A program made the translations under genes and the position numbers. From Verrucomicrobiia bacterium (lineage in GTDB: Bacteria; Verrucomicrobiota; Verrucomicrobiia; Limisphaerales; UBA1100), in the NCBI GenBank assembly GCA_014239365.1, contig JAAZZB010000089.1:1-34332 (forward strand): DNA of 34,332 bases, read 5' to 3'. The notes beneath the pieces were generated by a model. That model was given only the letters and a program-made list of their open reading frames with translations, did not search any database and had not been told where the DNA came from. Positions 24,713-32,975 of this stretch are shown piece after piece. The number at the start of each line of letters is the position of its first letter. Position 1 is the first letter of the stretch.

Positions 24713-26566
24713 TTAGGCGGTCGCCTGTTCAGCGACGTAAGGGGCGATGCCCTCCACGCGCAGGCGGCGGGTTTCGCCGCCGAGTTCAAATTCGATTTCC
24801 TCACCGGCAGTGCGGCCCAGAATGGCTTGGCCCATCGGGGTGAGGTAGCTAATGAGGTTGTGGTCCGGATCGCCATCCCACGCGCCGAGCAGCGCAAACT
24901 CCTCGCGCACGCCACTACCAAGATGGGTGACGGTGACGCGCGTGCCCACGTTGGCGGCGGCGGTGTCGGCCTCGGAGTAATTCATCCCGCGCGCGCGGTC
25001 GAGGTCGCGCTCCCATTCGGCTTGCAGCGCGGTCAGCACTTTTTGTTGTTCCTTGGCGGCTTTGAATTCGTGGTTCTCGCGGAGATCGCCGTACTCGCGG
25101 GCGATTTCGATTTCCTTGGAGTTGGCCGGAATACGCTTTTGCTTCAAGTCTTCCAACTCCGCCGCGCGACGTTCGAGGCTGGCCCACGACACCATCAGCG
25201 TGCCTTCGCCTTCGGCTTTTTTCTCCGGCTTTTCCTTTTCGGCGCCGGTGATGAAATCCTGAATCTCCGGCCGCGTCTTCACGATTTTGCCCAGCACGGA
25301 GCGTTTGTCCATTCCTTCAAAACAGGTGGAAAGCTGAATCGCGCGGGTGATGTCCTGCACCACTTCGAGATCCGCTTTTTCAGTAAGCATCTCGATGAGG
25401 CCGGTGTCGGCCAAAATATAATCGCGCAGTTTGCACGCGCGCTTTTCGTCGCTGGTCTCGCGCTCAATGGCTGAGAGCATTGCGCCGAAGGCGTCGGTCG
25501 TGAGTAAATCGGTGTACGCTTCCGGACGTTCTTTGGCCAACCACAGCAACAACTCGGCGGCGGCGGCGTGGTGGTTGATGAGATGTTCCAGCTCTTCCTT
25601 GAACAAGCCGGCTTGATCGTGCGCGGCGAGCAGATTCGCGCACTCGCCCACCAATCGCGCGGGCACTTGGTTGGCCATCACCAGCAGCGAGGTGGCCCAT
25701 TCTTCGTTGTGCGCTTGGAACGAGTCGAGCACGCGCCGTTGGCGTGCGGCCGGCACGGCGGTCACCACATCTTTCACCGTAGGATTCGTCTCCCACACCG
25801 TGGCCTCGATGGGCGCGCCTTCGCCGATTTCCGCGCTCAGCGCTTTGGCGAGATCATCCCGCGCCATCACCGCTTCCAACGCGAGCGGCGCTTGCGTTTT
25901 GGCGTGGCTGGTTATTTCTTCGTTCAACTTGCCGAGCGTGCCTTCCGCCATCGCGGCGGCATCGTCAAGGTCACCGGCATTTTTTGAAATCTCCGCTGTG
26001 ACCACCAAGCGCGCCTTCAGCCCTTTGGCTTTAGTGAAATCCTGAAGCAATCGTTCCTGCAACGGGATCTCCTGCGATTGATATTCGATGGCCTCGGTTT
26101 TTTTGGTCGGCAACTTGAAGTGGCCGTCCTTTTTCATTTCGCGCCGCGCGGTCTCCCACCATTTTTTGTAATCGTCTTTATCAATCACCTCGGGCACCAG
26201 CGCCTCCTGCACTTTATCATTCGTCGCATAAATGCCGTAGCTATCGATAATGACCTTGATCACTTCGTGATGTTGCAGCGCGGCCATTTGTTTCAGGCCG
26301 GTCATATCCGTAGCCTTGCGCGCCTCGATGTGGTCTTTGGAAATCGGCGTGAGAATTTTGGGCGCGAAGGCAAGGTCGATGCTGTGGCCGGGGCGGCTGG
26401 CGAAATCCACCGCCATTTTGCCGAGCACGACGTCCACGGTTTTGATGCGGCCAAAGCCCCAGCTCTTGTGCATGCAAAACCCTTCGGTCGCCATTTGCAC
26501 GAGGGTTTCCACATCACCGGGGAGAATTTTGCCGGAAGCCGCCAGTTTTTCGAATTCTTCTTTCAT
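24713..26566 (-). CDS. greA: Transcript cleavage factor GreA with long N-terminal extension
   Basis: 617 residues from the ATG at 26566 (MKEEFEKLAASGKI). The last 164 residues (about 454-617) are a full GreA: a coiled-coil domain with the acidic tip D494 and E497 in EYGDLRENHEF, then the globular domain (VGTRVTV, YLTPMGQAILG, GEEIEFEL). It would rescue stalled RNA polymerase by stimulating RNA cleavage. The 450-residue N-terminal part is mostly helical; its start (KSWGFGRIKTVD) looks like a small beta-barrel that could bind RNA or polymerase. Long GreA forms are known from Chlamydia, so the extension is probably a PVC feature. Divergent from rsmB across 75 bases. Confidence 0.88.
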   Translation of the reverse strand: MKEEFEKLAASGKILPGDVETLVQMATEGFCMHKSWGFGRIKTVDVVLGKMAVDFASRPGHSIDLAFAPKILTPISKDHIEARKATDMTGLKQMAALQHHEVIKVIIDSYGIYATNDKVQEALVPEVIDKDDYKKWWETARREMKKDGHFKLPTKKTEAIEYQSQEIPLQERLLQDFTKAKGLKARLVVTAEISKNAGDLDDAAAMAEGTLGKLNEEITSHAKTQAPLALEAVMARDDLAKALSAEIGEGAPIEATVWETNPTVKDVVTAVPAARQRRVLDSFQAHNEEWATSLLVMANQVPARLVGECANLLAAHDQAGLFKEELEHLINHHAAAAELLLWLAKERPEAYTDLLTTDAFGAMLSAIERETSDEKRACKLRDYILADTGLIEMLTEKADLEVVQDITRAIQLSTCFEGMDKRSVLGKIVKTRPEIQDFITGAEKEKPEKKAEGEGTLMVSWASLERRAAELEDLKQKRIPANSKEIEIAREYGDLRENHEFKAAKEQQKVLTALQAEWERDLDRARGMNYSEADTAAANVGTRVTVTHLGSGVREEFALLGAWDGDPDHNLISYLTPMGQAILGRTAGEEIEFELGGETRRLRVEGIAPYVAEQATA

Positions 26567-26641
26567 AGGTTGGACAACGCGCCGCCCCGCGATGTTGCGA
26601 AAGGACTCGCGTGACAGAGTGCGTGGCGGGATACTAGCCGC

Positions 26642-27961
26642 GTGCCAAGGCAAAGTCCAAGAGAAATCGCTGCGCGCCTCCTGCGCGAGTGGGAACGCGG
26701 CCCGGAAACCGCTGACACCCTGCTGGCCGGCGCTCTGCCGCATTTGGGCGCGCGCGATCGCGGCCTGTGCCAGGAGCTCGTGCTCGGCGTCATCCGCCAT
26801 CGCGCCGCGCTGGATTGGTTGATCGACCAAAAAACCAACGGCCGCCGCCAGCAAGCGCTCGCGCAGATTCTGTTGCGGCTCGGTTTATACCAGATTTTCT
26901 GGCTCGACCGCATCCCCGGCCACGCCGCCGTGAACGAAACGGTAAACCTCGCCCGCCGGCACGACCTCGGCCCGCAAGCGGGATTTATCAATGCCGTGCT
27001 CCGAAATTGCCTCCGCGAAATGGACGACTGGCGCGCGCGACTGGACGATCTCCGCCGCGAGCGCCCCGCCATCGGCCACTCCCATCCGCAATGGCTCGTG
27101 CAACGCTGGCAGGATCGCTGGCCGGATTATGACAAACTCCTTGAGTGGAACAACACGCCCGCGCCTGTGTACGCCCGCCGCAATCCGTTGCGCGCCACCG
27201 CCCCCGAGCTGGAGGCGCAATGGGAAAAGGAGGGCGCAACCTTCGCGCCCGTGAAGCGAGATTGGCTTGGCTCGCACGAAATGTATCAATTAAAAACCGA
27301 AGGCTCGCCTGCCGCGCTGGAGAGTTTTGCCGAAGGGAAATTTTATGTTCAAGACCCGAGCACGCTCGTTTCGGTTTACGAACTCAACCCGCAACCGGGC
27401 GAAAACATTCTCGATCTCTGCGCCGCGCCCGGCGGGAAGTCCACCGCCATCGCCGAGCGCATGAACAACGAAGGCAGCGTGCTCGCCATCGACCTTGATG
27501 AAGCCCGCCTCGGGCGCTTACGCGAAAACACCACGCGCCTTGGCCACACTTGTATCGAGCCCAAACCACTGCACGGCATTGACCTCAAAAATGCCGGGCC
27601 CTTCGATCGCGTTCTCGTCGATGCCCCCTGCTCCAACACCGGCGTGATGCGCCGCCGCGTAGACGTCCGCTGGCGGCTGCACGCGCGCGAGCTGCCGGTG
27701 CTTGCCCGCACGCAACTGGATTTGCTTCAACGCGCCGCGCGCCTTTTGCCTGTGGACGGCACGCTGGTGTACAGCACGTGCAGTTTGGAACACGAAGAAA
27801 ACGAAGCGGTGGTGGAAAAGTTTTTGCACAAGCGCAACGATTTTGAACAGGAAATTGCCCGCACGATTACGCCAATGAAGGATGACGTAGACGGCGCATT
27901 CGTCGCGTGTTTGCGCCGCGTGGAAACGGGAACTACCGCGCCGGAACCAGAAGCTTACTAA
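26642..27961 (+). CDS. rsmB: 16S rRNA (cytosine-967 C5)-methyltransferase
   Basis: 439 residues from a GTG at 26642. An N-terminal NusB-like RNA-binding domain (about 1-135; PREIAARLLREWERG, HAAVNETVNLAR, GFINAVLRN) is followed by a SAM methyltransferase domain: DLCAAPGGKS (SAM site), DAPCSNTG with C330 and YSTCSLEHEEN with C380. The two cysteines are the release base and nucleophile of RNA m5C enzymes. It methylates C967 of 16S rRNA in E. coli. The tail overlaps the convergent spermidine-synthase-like gene by 29 bases. Confidence 0.93.
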   Translation: MPRQSPREIAARLLREWERGPETADTLLAGALPHLGARDRGLCQELVLGVIRHRAALDWLIDQKTNGRRQQALAQILLRLGLYQIFWLDRIPGHAAVNETVNLARRHDLGPQAGFINAVLRNCLREMDDWRARLDDLRRERPAIGHSHPQWLVQRWQDRWPDYDKLLEWNNTPAPVYARRNPLRATAPELEAQWEKEGATFAPVKRDWLGSHEMYQLKTEGSPAALESFAEGKFYVQDPSTLVSVYELNPQPGENILDLCAAPGGKSTAIAERMNNEGSVLAIDLDEARLGRLRENTTRLGHTCIEPKPLHGIDLKNAGPFDRVLVDAPCSNTGVMRRRVDVRWRLHARELPVLARTQLDLLQRAARLLPVDGTLVYSTCSLEHEENEAVVEKFLHKRNDFEQEIARTITPMKDDVDGAFVACLRRVETGTTAPEPEAY

Positions 27962-28850
27962 TCGGCGCGTGATCATCCGTGAGCACCGGCGATTTTGCCG
28001 CGCTCAGCGGTGCATGAGCCCGAATGCGCCCCAGCCGTGGCCCGAAGTACGCGGGCAACTTCGGCTGCGCCCGCCGCAATAAATCCACCCGCGCCCGCAG
28101 CGTGGCGCTCGTCAATCCGCCGCTCTTCGCCTTCACCCCCACCAACACGATGTTGCGCGAATCGGCTGCGGGAAAATGATACACGTGCGGGAACACCGTC
28201 TTCATCGTGCGATACATCGACCCCACGATATCCGCGCGCCATTCGTTGTACGTGCCAATCACGTTGTACGCCAGCACGCCGTTGGCGGTGAGGTCTTCCG
28301 CCGCAAGTTGGAAAAATTCTTTGGTCGCCAAGTGATACGGAATGAACGAGCCGTATGTGTTCGACGAATACGCATCCATCATAATCGCGTCGTATTTCCG
28401 TTCCTTATTGCGGCGCAAATAGCCGCGCCCATCGCTGATGTGAATTTTGTGAGTTTTTGTTTCCTTCACCCCAAACCATTCCTTGGCCACCTTGGCCACG
28501 GCGGGATCCAGCTCCACGGTGTCCACGAGCACGGTTGGGTAATAATGCTGAAACGCGCGTTGCGTGCTGCCGCCGCCGAGCCCCATCACCAACACGCGCT
28601 TGGCTTTGGGATTCCAGAGGAGCGGCATTTGAAAATAATCGGTGTACTCAAAATGCCCGAGCAAGGGATTGGCAATCAACAGCCGCGTTTCCATCGAGCC
28701 ATTGAAGCGCAGCATTCGATAGCCGCCTTTGTCCTCCACCACAATTTGATTGTGCGCCGATTGGCTGCGATGCCGCACGGCGCCCTCCGCTGCCGCTGCG
28801 CAAAGCAGCGCCACCGCGAGCATCATGCGTCCTGTAAATCTTCCGGCCAT
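27933..28850 (-). CDS. Exported spermidine-synthase-like protein
   Basis: 305 residues from the ATG at 28850, which gives a signal peptide with basic n-region (MAGRFTGRMMLAVALLCAAAAEG); the ATG at 28826, overlapping the upstream stop as ATGA, is an alternative. The domain is the SAM/aminopropyltransferase Rossmann fold: VLVMGLGGGSTQRA, VDTVELDP, ISDGRGYLRR, and DAIMMDAYSSNTYGSFIPYHLATKEFF. Proteins of this type often occur as C-terminal halves of 'fused MFS/spermidine synthase' membrane proteins; here the membrane part is a separate upstream gene. A periplasmic site for a SAM- or dcSAM-using enzyme is odd, so the true substrate is open. Ends with TAG. Confidence 0.85.
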   Translation of the reverse strand: MAGRFTGRMMLAVALLCAAAAEGAVRHRSQSAHNQIVVEDKGGYRMLRFNGSMETRLLIANPLLGHFEYTDYFQMPLLWNPKAKRVLVMGLGGGSTQRAFQHYYPTVLVDTVELDPAVAKVAKEWFGVKETKTHKIHISDGRGYLRRNKERKYDAIMMDAYSSNTYGSFIPYHLATKEFFQLAAEDLTANGVLAYNVIGTYNEWRADIVGSMYRTMKTVFPHVYHFPAADSRNIVLVGVKAKSGGLTSATLRARVDLLRRAQPKLPAYFGPRLGRIRAHAPLSAAKSPVLTDDHAPISKLLVPAR

Positions 28851-29644
28851 TGCCAATCGATGAGACAACATAACCCACCCAGCCCCAAAGTCAACGCCCC
28901 AGTCAGTTGAAAAATTTGTGTGGTGGTAAAAAGGTCGATCAACACATACGCCGAAATAAACACGCCCGCGATGCTGCCCACCGTGCTGGCCGCGTACACG
29001 AGCCCGCTGACCGTCCCTACGTGCGCCACTTGTCGCGACGCGAGCCGCACCATAAATGGCGAAATCATCGCGAGCACAAAGCAGGGAAACAAAAACACAA
29101 CCGCGCTGCCAATGGCCGGATCGAGCTTGCGCCACACCGCTGGAATTTCTAATGGCGCGGCGTCATCAACAGGCGGCGCGGGCAACGAGTTGGCGGCGTT
29201 GTTTGTATTGCCCTCTAAAAAATCTTTAGGCAATTCCGCCAGCAAATTGGTTTCCGTAATGGCTGTGATAGCTGTGGTGGGCGATTCCGCGCGCGCTGCT
29301 TTTGGCGCGGCGGCTTTTTCGTGCCGATCCACGATGCCGTCCAACACGCCCGGCGCCATTTGTGGAATCAGCAAAATAAAAATCCCCGCCGGCGCCAGGA
29401 GCAATGACAAGAAGCGTGCCTTTTTGAATCGATCCGCCAAATGCCCGCCCACGCCGTAGCCGAGCGCCAGCGCCAGCATCACCATTCCGATTTGGCTGGT
29501 CCACACGTAAAACGCCCCGCCGAACCACGGTTGCAAATATCGTGCGCCGACAATTTCCAGCACCATCACCGCAAAGCCGCCGAGCAAAATCAGCGCCCCC
29601 AATGCGAGGGTGCGTCCGCGTGGCGCTGTGTTTGCTTCGTCCAT
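28823..29644 (-). CDS. Membrane protein, N-terminal half of fused MFS/spermidine-synthase type
   Basis: 273 residues. Hydrophobic helices lie near 14-34 (LALGALILLGGFAVMVLEIVG), 46-66, 80-100, 180-200, 213-235 and 240-262. The start (GGFAVMVLEIVGARYLQPWFGG, TSQIGMVMLALALGYGVGGHLADR) matches the membrane part of fused MFS/spermidine synthase proteins. A polar loop of about 75 residues (105-175, Ala/Thr/Pro-rich) sits in the middle. It overlaps the exported SpeE-like gene by 4 to 28 bases depending on that gene's start, so the two likely act together. One base separates it from the radical SAM stop upstream. Confidence 0.82.
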   Translation of the reverse strand: MDEANTAPRGRTLALGALILLGGFAVMVLEIVGARYLQPWFGGAFYVWTSQIGMVMLALALGYGVGGHLADRFKKARFLSLLLAPAGIFILLIPQMAPGVLDGIVDRHEKAAAPKAARAESPTTAITAITETNLLAELPKDFLEGNTNNAANSLPAPPVDDAAPLEIPAVWRKLDPAIGSAVVFLFPCFVLAMISPFMVRLASRQVAHVGTVSGLVYAASTVGSIAGVFISAYVLIDLFTTTQIFQLTGALTLGLGGLCCLIDWQWPEDLQDA

Positions 29645-29645
29645 T

Positions 29646-30524
29646 TTAAGGGAAGACCGCCACCGTGAGGCCCGTGCGTTCGCGCACCGTCGCCGCCATT
29701 GATTCGAGTTCCGACAATTCCAACTTAGTCGCGAACGCCTCCGGCGTGGGCCTCGCCACGGTGTACAAATGCACCTCGCGAATTTGGCCGCCGCCCGCCG
29801 TGAGCTCGTTGAGCCGTTCGCAATACGCCTCCAATTCTGCGTCGCTCATTGCCTCGCCGTGGACTTTCAGAAAAAGACTTTGGATGATAATCGCGCGCGT
29901 CTTCGCGGTGGCCAATAAATTATCGAGGATGCGTTGGAACTTTACGTTGGTGCGGTTAACCGCTTTGAAATAATCCTCTGTGCCCGCGTCGAGTTTGCCC
30001 CACACTTCGCCTTCGTGGGCGTCCATCAGCTCCAAGCCGCGTTTCACATCGGCCTTGTCCAGTCCGGCCGCGTCGGTGATGAGGACGATTTCAGTGGCGC
30101 CCAAGTCTTCCGACTGTTTCACGTCCACCACCGTTTGCACGCATTCAGCGAAATTATGAATCATCGTGGGCTCACCATCGCCACTGAAGGCGATGTCTTT
30201 CACCTCGCGCGTGAGCCACGGTACTTCGTCAAACTTGGGCTCCTTCGCCAAGCCGCCGTCTTTAGCAAAACGAATCATCGCGGTCAGCTCGTCCTTCATT
30301 TGGTTGAGGTCCACTTCCGTGACTGCGCCGGGAATGCGGCGATCGACCTCGCAGTAAATGCAATCGAAATTGCACACCTTGTCGGGGTTGAGATTCACGC
30401 CGATGGAAAGCCCTTTGCTGCGGCGCGAGATGACGGGATACACAAACGTAAAATCCGAGAAGTGCCGCGTGTGATCCTGCACCGCCGCCCAGCTGGATTT
30501 GATTTCCGTAATGCCCTCGCTCAT
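29646..30524 (-). CDS. Radical SAM protein
   Basis: 292 residues from the ATG at 30524. The 4Fe-4S motif is C51-N-F-D-C55-I-Y-C58 (CX3CX2C), within NLNPDKVCNFDCIYCEVD. FSGDGEPTMIHNF is the GGE-like SAM motif with Gly-Asp-Gly-Glu-Pro. The layout matches the pyruvate-formate-lyase-activator/Tyw1-like radical SAM group annotated only as 'radical SAM protein'. No extra cysteine clusters of a sulfatase maturase (SPASM) type are present. It sits just upstream of the membrane protein gene with a one-base gap, so they are probably co-transcribed. The substrate is unknown. Confidence 0.85.
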   Translation of the reverse strand: MSEGITEIKSSWAAVQDHTRHFSDFTFVYPVISRRSKGLSIGVNLNPDKVCNFDCIYCEVDRRIPGAVTEVDLNQMKDELTAMIRFAKDGGLAKEPKFDEVPWLTREVKDIAFSGDGEPTMIHNFAECVQTVVDVKQSEDLGATEIVLITDAAGLDKADVKRGLELMDAHEGEVWGKLDAGTEDYFKAVNRTNVKFQRILDNLLATAKTRAIIIQSLFLKVHGEAMSDAELEAYCERLNELTAGGGQIREVHLYTVARPTPEAFATKLELSELESMAATVRERTGLTVAVFP

Positions 30525-30581
30525 GCGCAAAACTCTACGCCGCCCGCGCCCCTTTGCCAACGCTCAAGCGCGCTCAGCGCT

Positions 30582-31994
30582 TCATGCGCCAAATCGATTC
30601 TTCACCTTGCCGTACGTGCGCGATGTGCCGTCTTCGCCAAACTGCTCCCACGTGTGCAGTTCGCCCTCGCGATATTCCGTGCGAAAGCTGGGCGATCCAT
30701 CCTCGTGCCAGCCAAGCCAAATGCCCGCCCGACGATTGAGGGCAAAGAAGCCCTCCATCTCTTTCTCGCCGTTGGCATGATAGTAAATTACCGTGCCGTG
30801 CTTTTTGCCGCGGACTAATTCCGTCTCCTCACGCACCTGCCCGTCCTCGTCCCAGCGCTGCATCAATCCTTCGCGAAGGCCGTCAACAAGTCTGTATTTC
30901 AGTTGGGGCGTGCCATTGGGATATTCCACGATGATGGTGCGATTGTTTAACAGATACCGCTCGCGCGCCTTGCGTTCCGATTCTTCTTTCTCCTTGCGAT
31001 CTCGTTCTCTGGCCTCTCGCTGTTCTTTCTCGTTCCGTTCCTTTTCGCGCCGCATCTTCTCGGCAAACTCGCGTTCTTTGCGTTCGCGCTTCTCGCGTTC
31101 CAAGCGCCCTTTTTCCTGTGCATACCGCTTTGCGTAATCTGCTGCGACCACCCCGTCGGGCCATAAATCCATCTCTTCACTTTTGGATTGCCAAGTGGAC
31201 CGGCGCATCCAGTCGCCCCATTGGTCACACCGCTCGTCCGCCAGCTCCGTTTGGCTAATGCGCTCGGGCCATTCGGCCGGATCCATCTGGTAAATTCGTA
31301 CCATCCAGTCATAAAGCTCGCGCCGCATGAATTTCAACATTTCAGACCGTTCGAAGAATGCCTCCGTGGCGCAGGTAAAAAACTCGGCTTTATCGGTGGT
31401 GGCATATTTGCGAATAATTTCGTTGCCCGTTTTTTTCTCCCATGCGCTGCAAATATCCGCGTATTCTTCTTCAAAGAAAAGTTGGTAGTCAAATCTGGCA
31501 GCCTTGCTGTCAAAGTGCGGAACACTATCAAAATCGGAATCTCTGTAATCGAGCATGTGTCCGAACTCGTGTAACGTGACGTTGTGGTTATCGATTCCAT
31601 CAACCATTCCGTTTATTGTGCTTCGCCACGACTGCCGAATGGTTCCATTCGGCTCTGCCCATCCTCCCCAATTATTCCCGTCCTTATCTGTGACATGCTT
31701 TTCATGAAAAATGAACGTATGAAAATGTTCGTAATCTTTCTTGGATCGACGCGCGATCAACACACAAGCTTCGCATGCGACGCAAACTTTTTGCATTTCT
31801 TTGTCCGGTTTGTGGCCCACCCAATCTCCCCATTTCCAAAACACCTTTTCGACAAACCACGGGATCATTTCTTCCACCACCAAAGTCAGATCTTCCGGCA
31901 ACCGCCGATACAGCGCCACGTTTTTCTCAAGCATATCCCGCCACTTCGGCTTGAAGCCGGGCGGGAATGGGGCAGGGTGAGAAACGATGGCCAT
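30582..31994 (-). CDS. M90 (MtfA-like) zinc peptidase fused to coiled coil and MORN repeats
   Basis: 470 residues, start ATG at 31994. N-terminal domain (about 1-265) is an MtfA/M90-type peptidase: P..F..W...L..NV..Y..LP, VCVACEACVLIARR, and the zinc site H142-E-F-G-H146 in TLHEFGHMLDYRD with a likely third ligand E211 in CATEAFFERS. Then an E/R/K-rich coiled coil at about 288-346. The C-terminal 120 residues hold MORN/YwqK-type repeats (EYPNGTPQLKYRLVDGLREGLMQRWDEDGQ, YYHANGEKEMEGFF..., WHEDGSPSFRTEYREGELH). MtfA in E. coli cleaves and controls the glucose-PTS repressor Mlc; the fusion suggests a different target or attachment. No signal peptide. Confidence 0.87.
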   Translation of the reverse strand: MAIVSHPAPFPPGFKPKWRDMLEKNVALYRRLPEDLTLVVEEMIPWFVEKVFWKWGDWVGHKPDKEMQKVCVACEACVLIARRSKKDYEHFHTFIFHEKHVTDKDGNNWGGWAEPNGTIRQSWRSTINGMVDGIDNHNVTLHEFGHMLDYRDSDFDSVPHFDSKAARFDYQLFFEEEYADICSAWEKKTGNEIIRKYATTDKAEFFTCATEAFFERSEMLKFMRRELYDWMVRIYQMDPAEWPERISQTELADERCDQWGDWMRRSTWQSKSEEMDLWPDGVVAADYAKRYAQEKGRLEREKRERKEREFAEKMRREKERNEKEQREARERDRKEKEESERKARERYLLNNRTIIVEYPNGTPQLKYRLVDGLREGLMQRWDEDGQVREETELVRGKKHGTVIYYHANGEKEMEGFFALNRRAGIWLGWHEDGSPSFRTEYREGELHTWEQFGEDGTSRTYGKVKNRFGA

Positions 31995-32043
31995 GGAGAG
32001 AGGCCATTACGCAATGAAGCAGATTTGTTTCCAAGCAAAAAGG

Positions 32044-32817
32044 CTACATGCCCATCACTTCGTAACCGCAATCCACGTAGAGCACTTGGCCGGTGATCGC
32101 CGCCGCGCCGTCACTGGCGAGGAAGGTGCCGGTGGCGCCCAGCTCTTCGGGCAGCACATTGCGCTTAAGCGGGGCGTGCGCTTCGTAATGGTCGAGCATA
32201 CTGCGGAAGCCCGCGATGCCGCGCGCGGCCAGCGTGTTCACCGGCCCGGCGCTGATGCAGTTGACGCGGATTTTTTGCTCGCCCAAATCGCTGGCCAAAT
32301 ATCGCGTGCTCGCTTCGAGCGATGCCTTGGCCACGCCCATCACGTTGTAATGCGGGATCACTTTTGCCGCGCCGTAATAACTCATCGCCACGATGCTGCC
32401 GCCCTCGGTCATCAACGGCGCCGCCGCGCGCGTGAGCGCCACCAACGAGTACGCGCTCACATCGTGCGCCACGCGAAAGGCTTCGCGCGTGGTGCCGACG
32501 AAAGTTCCCTCGAGCGCTTCCTTCGGCGCAAAGGCCACCGCGTGCAGCATCAAATCCAGCTTGCCGCCAAACTTATCGCCCACTTCATTGAACACCCGAT
32601 CGATGTGATCATCCTGCGTCACATCGCATTCGGTGATCAGCGTGTCGTCGCCAAAAGTCTCCGCCAATTGGCTCACGTTATCCTTCAGCCGTTCGCCTTG
32701 GTAGGTGAACGCCAGATTTGCGCCCGCCTCTTTCCACGCCTGCGCAATCGCCCACGCAATGGATCGCTTGTTCGCCACGCCGAAGACGACGCCTGTTTTG
32801 CCCGATAAAATTCCCAT
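32044..32817 (-). CDS. fabI: Enoyl-[acyl-carrier-protein] reductase (NADH)
   Basis: 257 residues from the ATG at 32817. It does the last reduction of fatty-acid elongation in the cytosol. FabI features: GVVFGVANKRSIAWAIAQ (cofactor site), DVTQDD, SYYGAAKVIPHYNVMGVAKASLE with catalytic Y157 and K164 (Tyr-x6-Lys) and Y147, and a C-terminal TGQVLYVDCGYEVMGM. The upstream frame extension reads a repeat. The gene is divergent from the NifS-like gene; the 158-base gap contains a GGTAGGGCG-type element. Confidence 0.96.
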   Translation of the reverse strand: MGILSGKTGVVFGVANKRSIAWAIAQAWKEAGANLAFTYQGERLKDNVSQLAETFGDDTLITECDVTQDDHIDRVFNEVGDKFGGKLDLMLHAVAFAPKEALEGTFVGTTREAFRVAHDVSAYSLVALTRAAAPLMTEGGSIVAMSYYGAAKVIPHYNVMGVAKASLEASTRYLASDLGEQKIRVNCISAGPVNTLAARGIAGFRSMLDHYEAHAPLKRNVLPEELGATGTFLASDGAAAITGQVLYVDCGYEVMGM

Positions 32818-32878
32818 AACGCCGCCAGCCCTACGGAAAACCAGCCCCCGGTGCAAGGCACAAATTCACGAGGCGCGC

Positions 32879-32935
32879 AGGTAGGGCGTGCTCTCCGAGC
32901 GCGCCGCGGCGGTTTCTCCGAAACCGCCTCTACCT
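32879..32935. repeat. GGTAGGGCG-family repeat, copy 4
   Basis: AGGTAGGGCGTGCTCTCCG, then GCGCGCCGCGG, then an inner hairpin GGCGGTTTC / GAAACCGCC, ending CTCTACCT. It lies in the divergent gap between fabI and the NifS-like gene. Confidence 0.85.
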
Positions 32936-32975
32936 CTACGTTGAAAACTTCCCTCTCACCGGCTACCTTCCCCCA

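Noticed and set aside
29646..30524. Radical SAM protein as the sulfatase maturase
   Set aside because: It lacks the C-terminal cysteine clusters of SPASM-type maturases and is far from the sulfatase.
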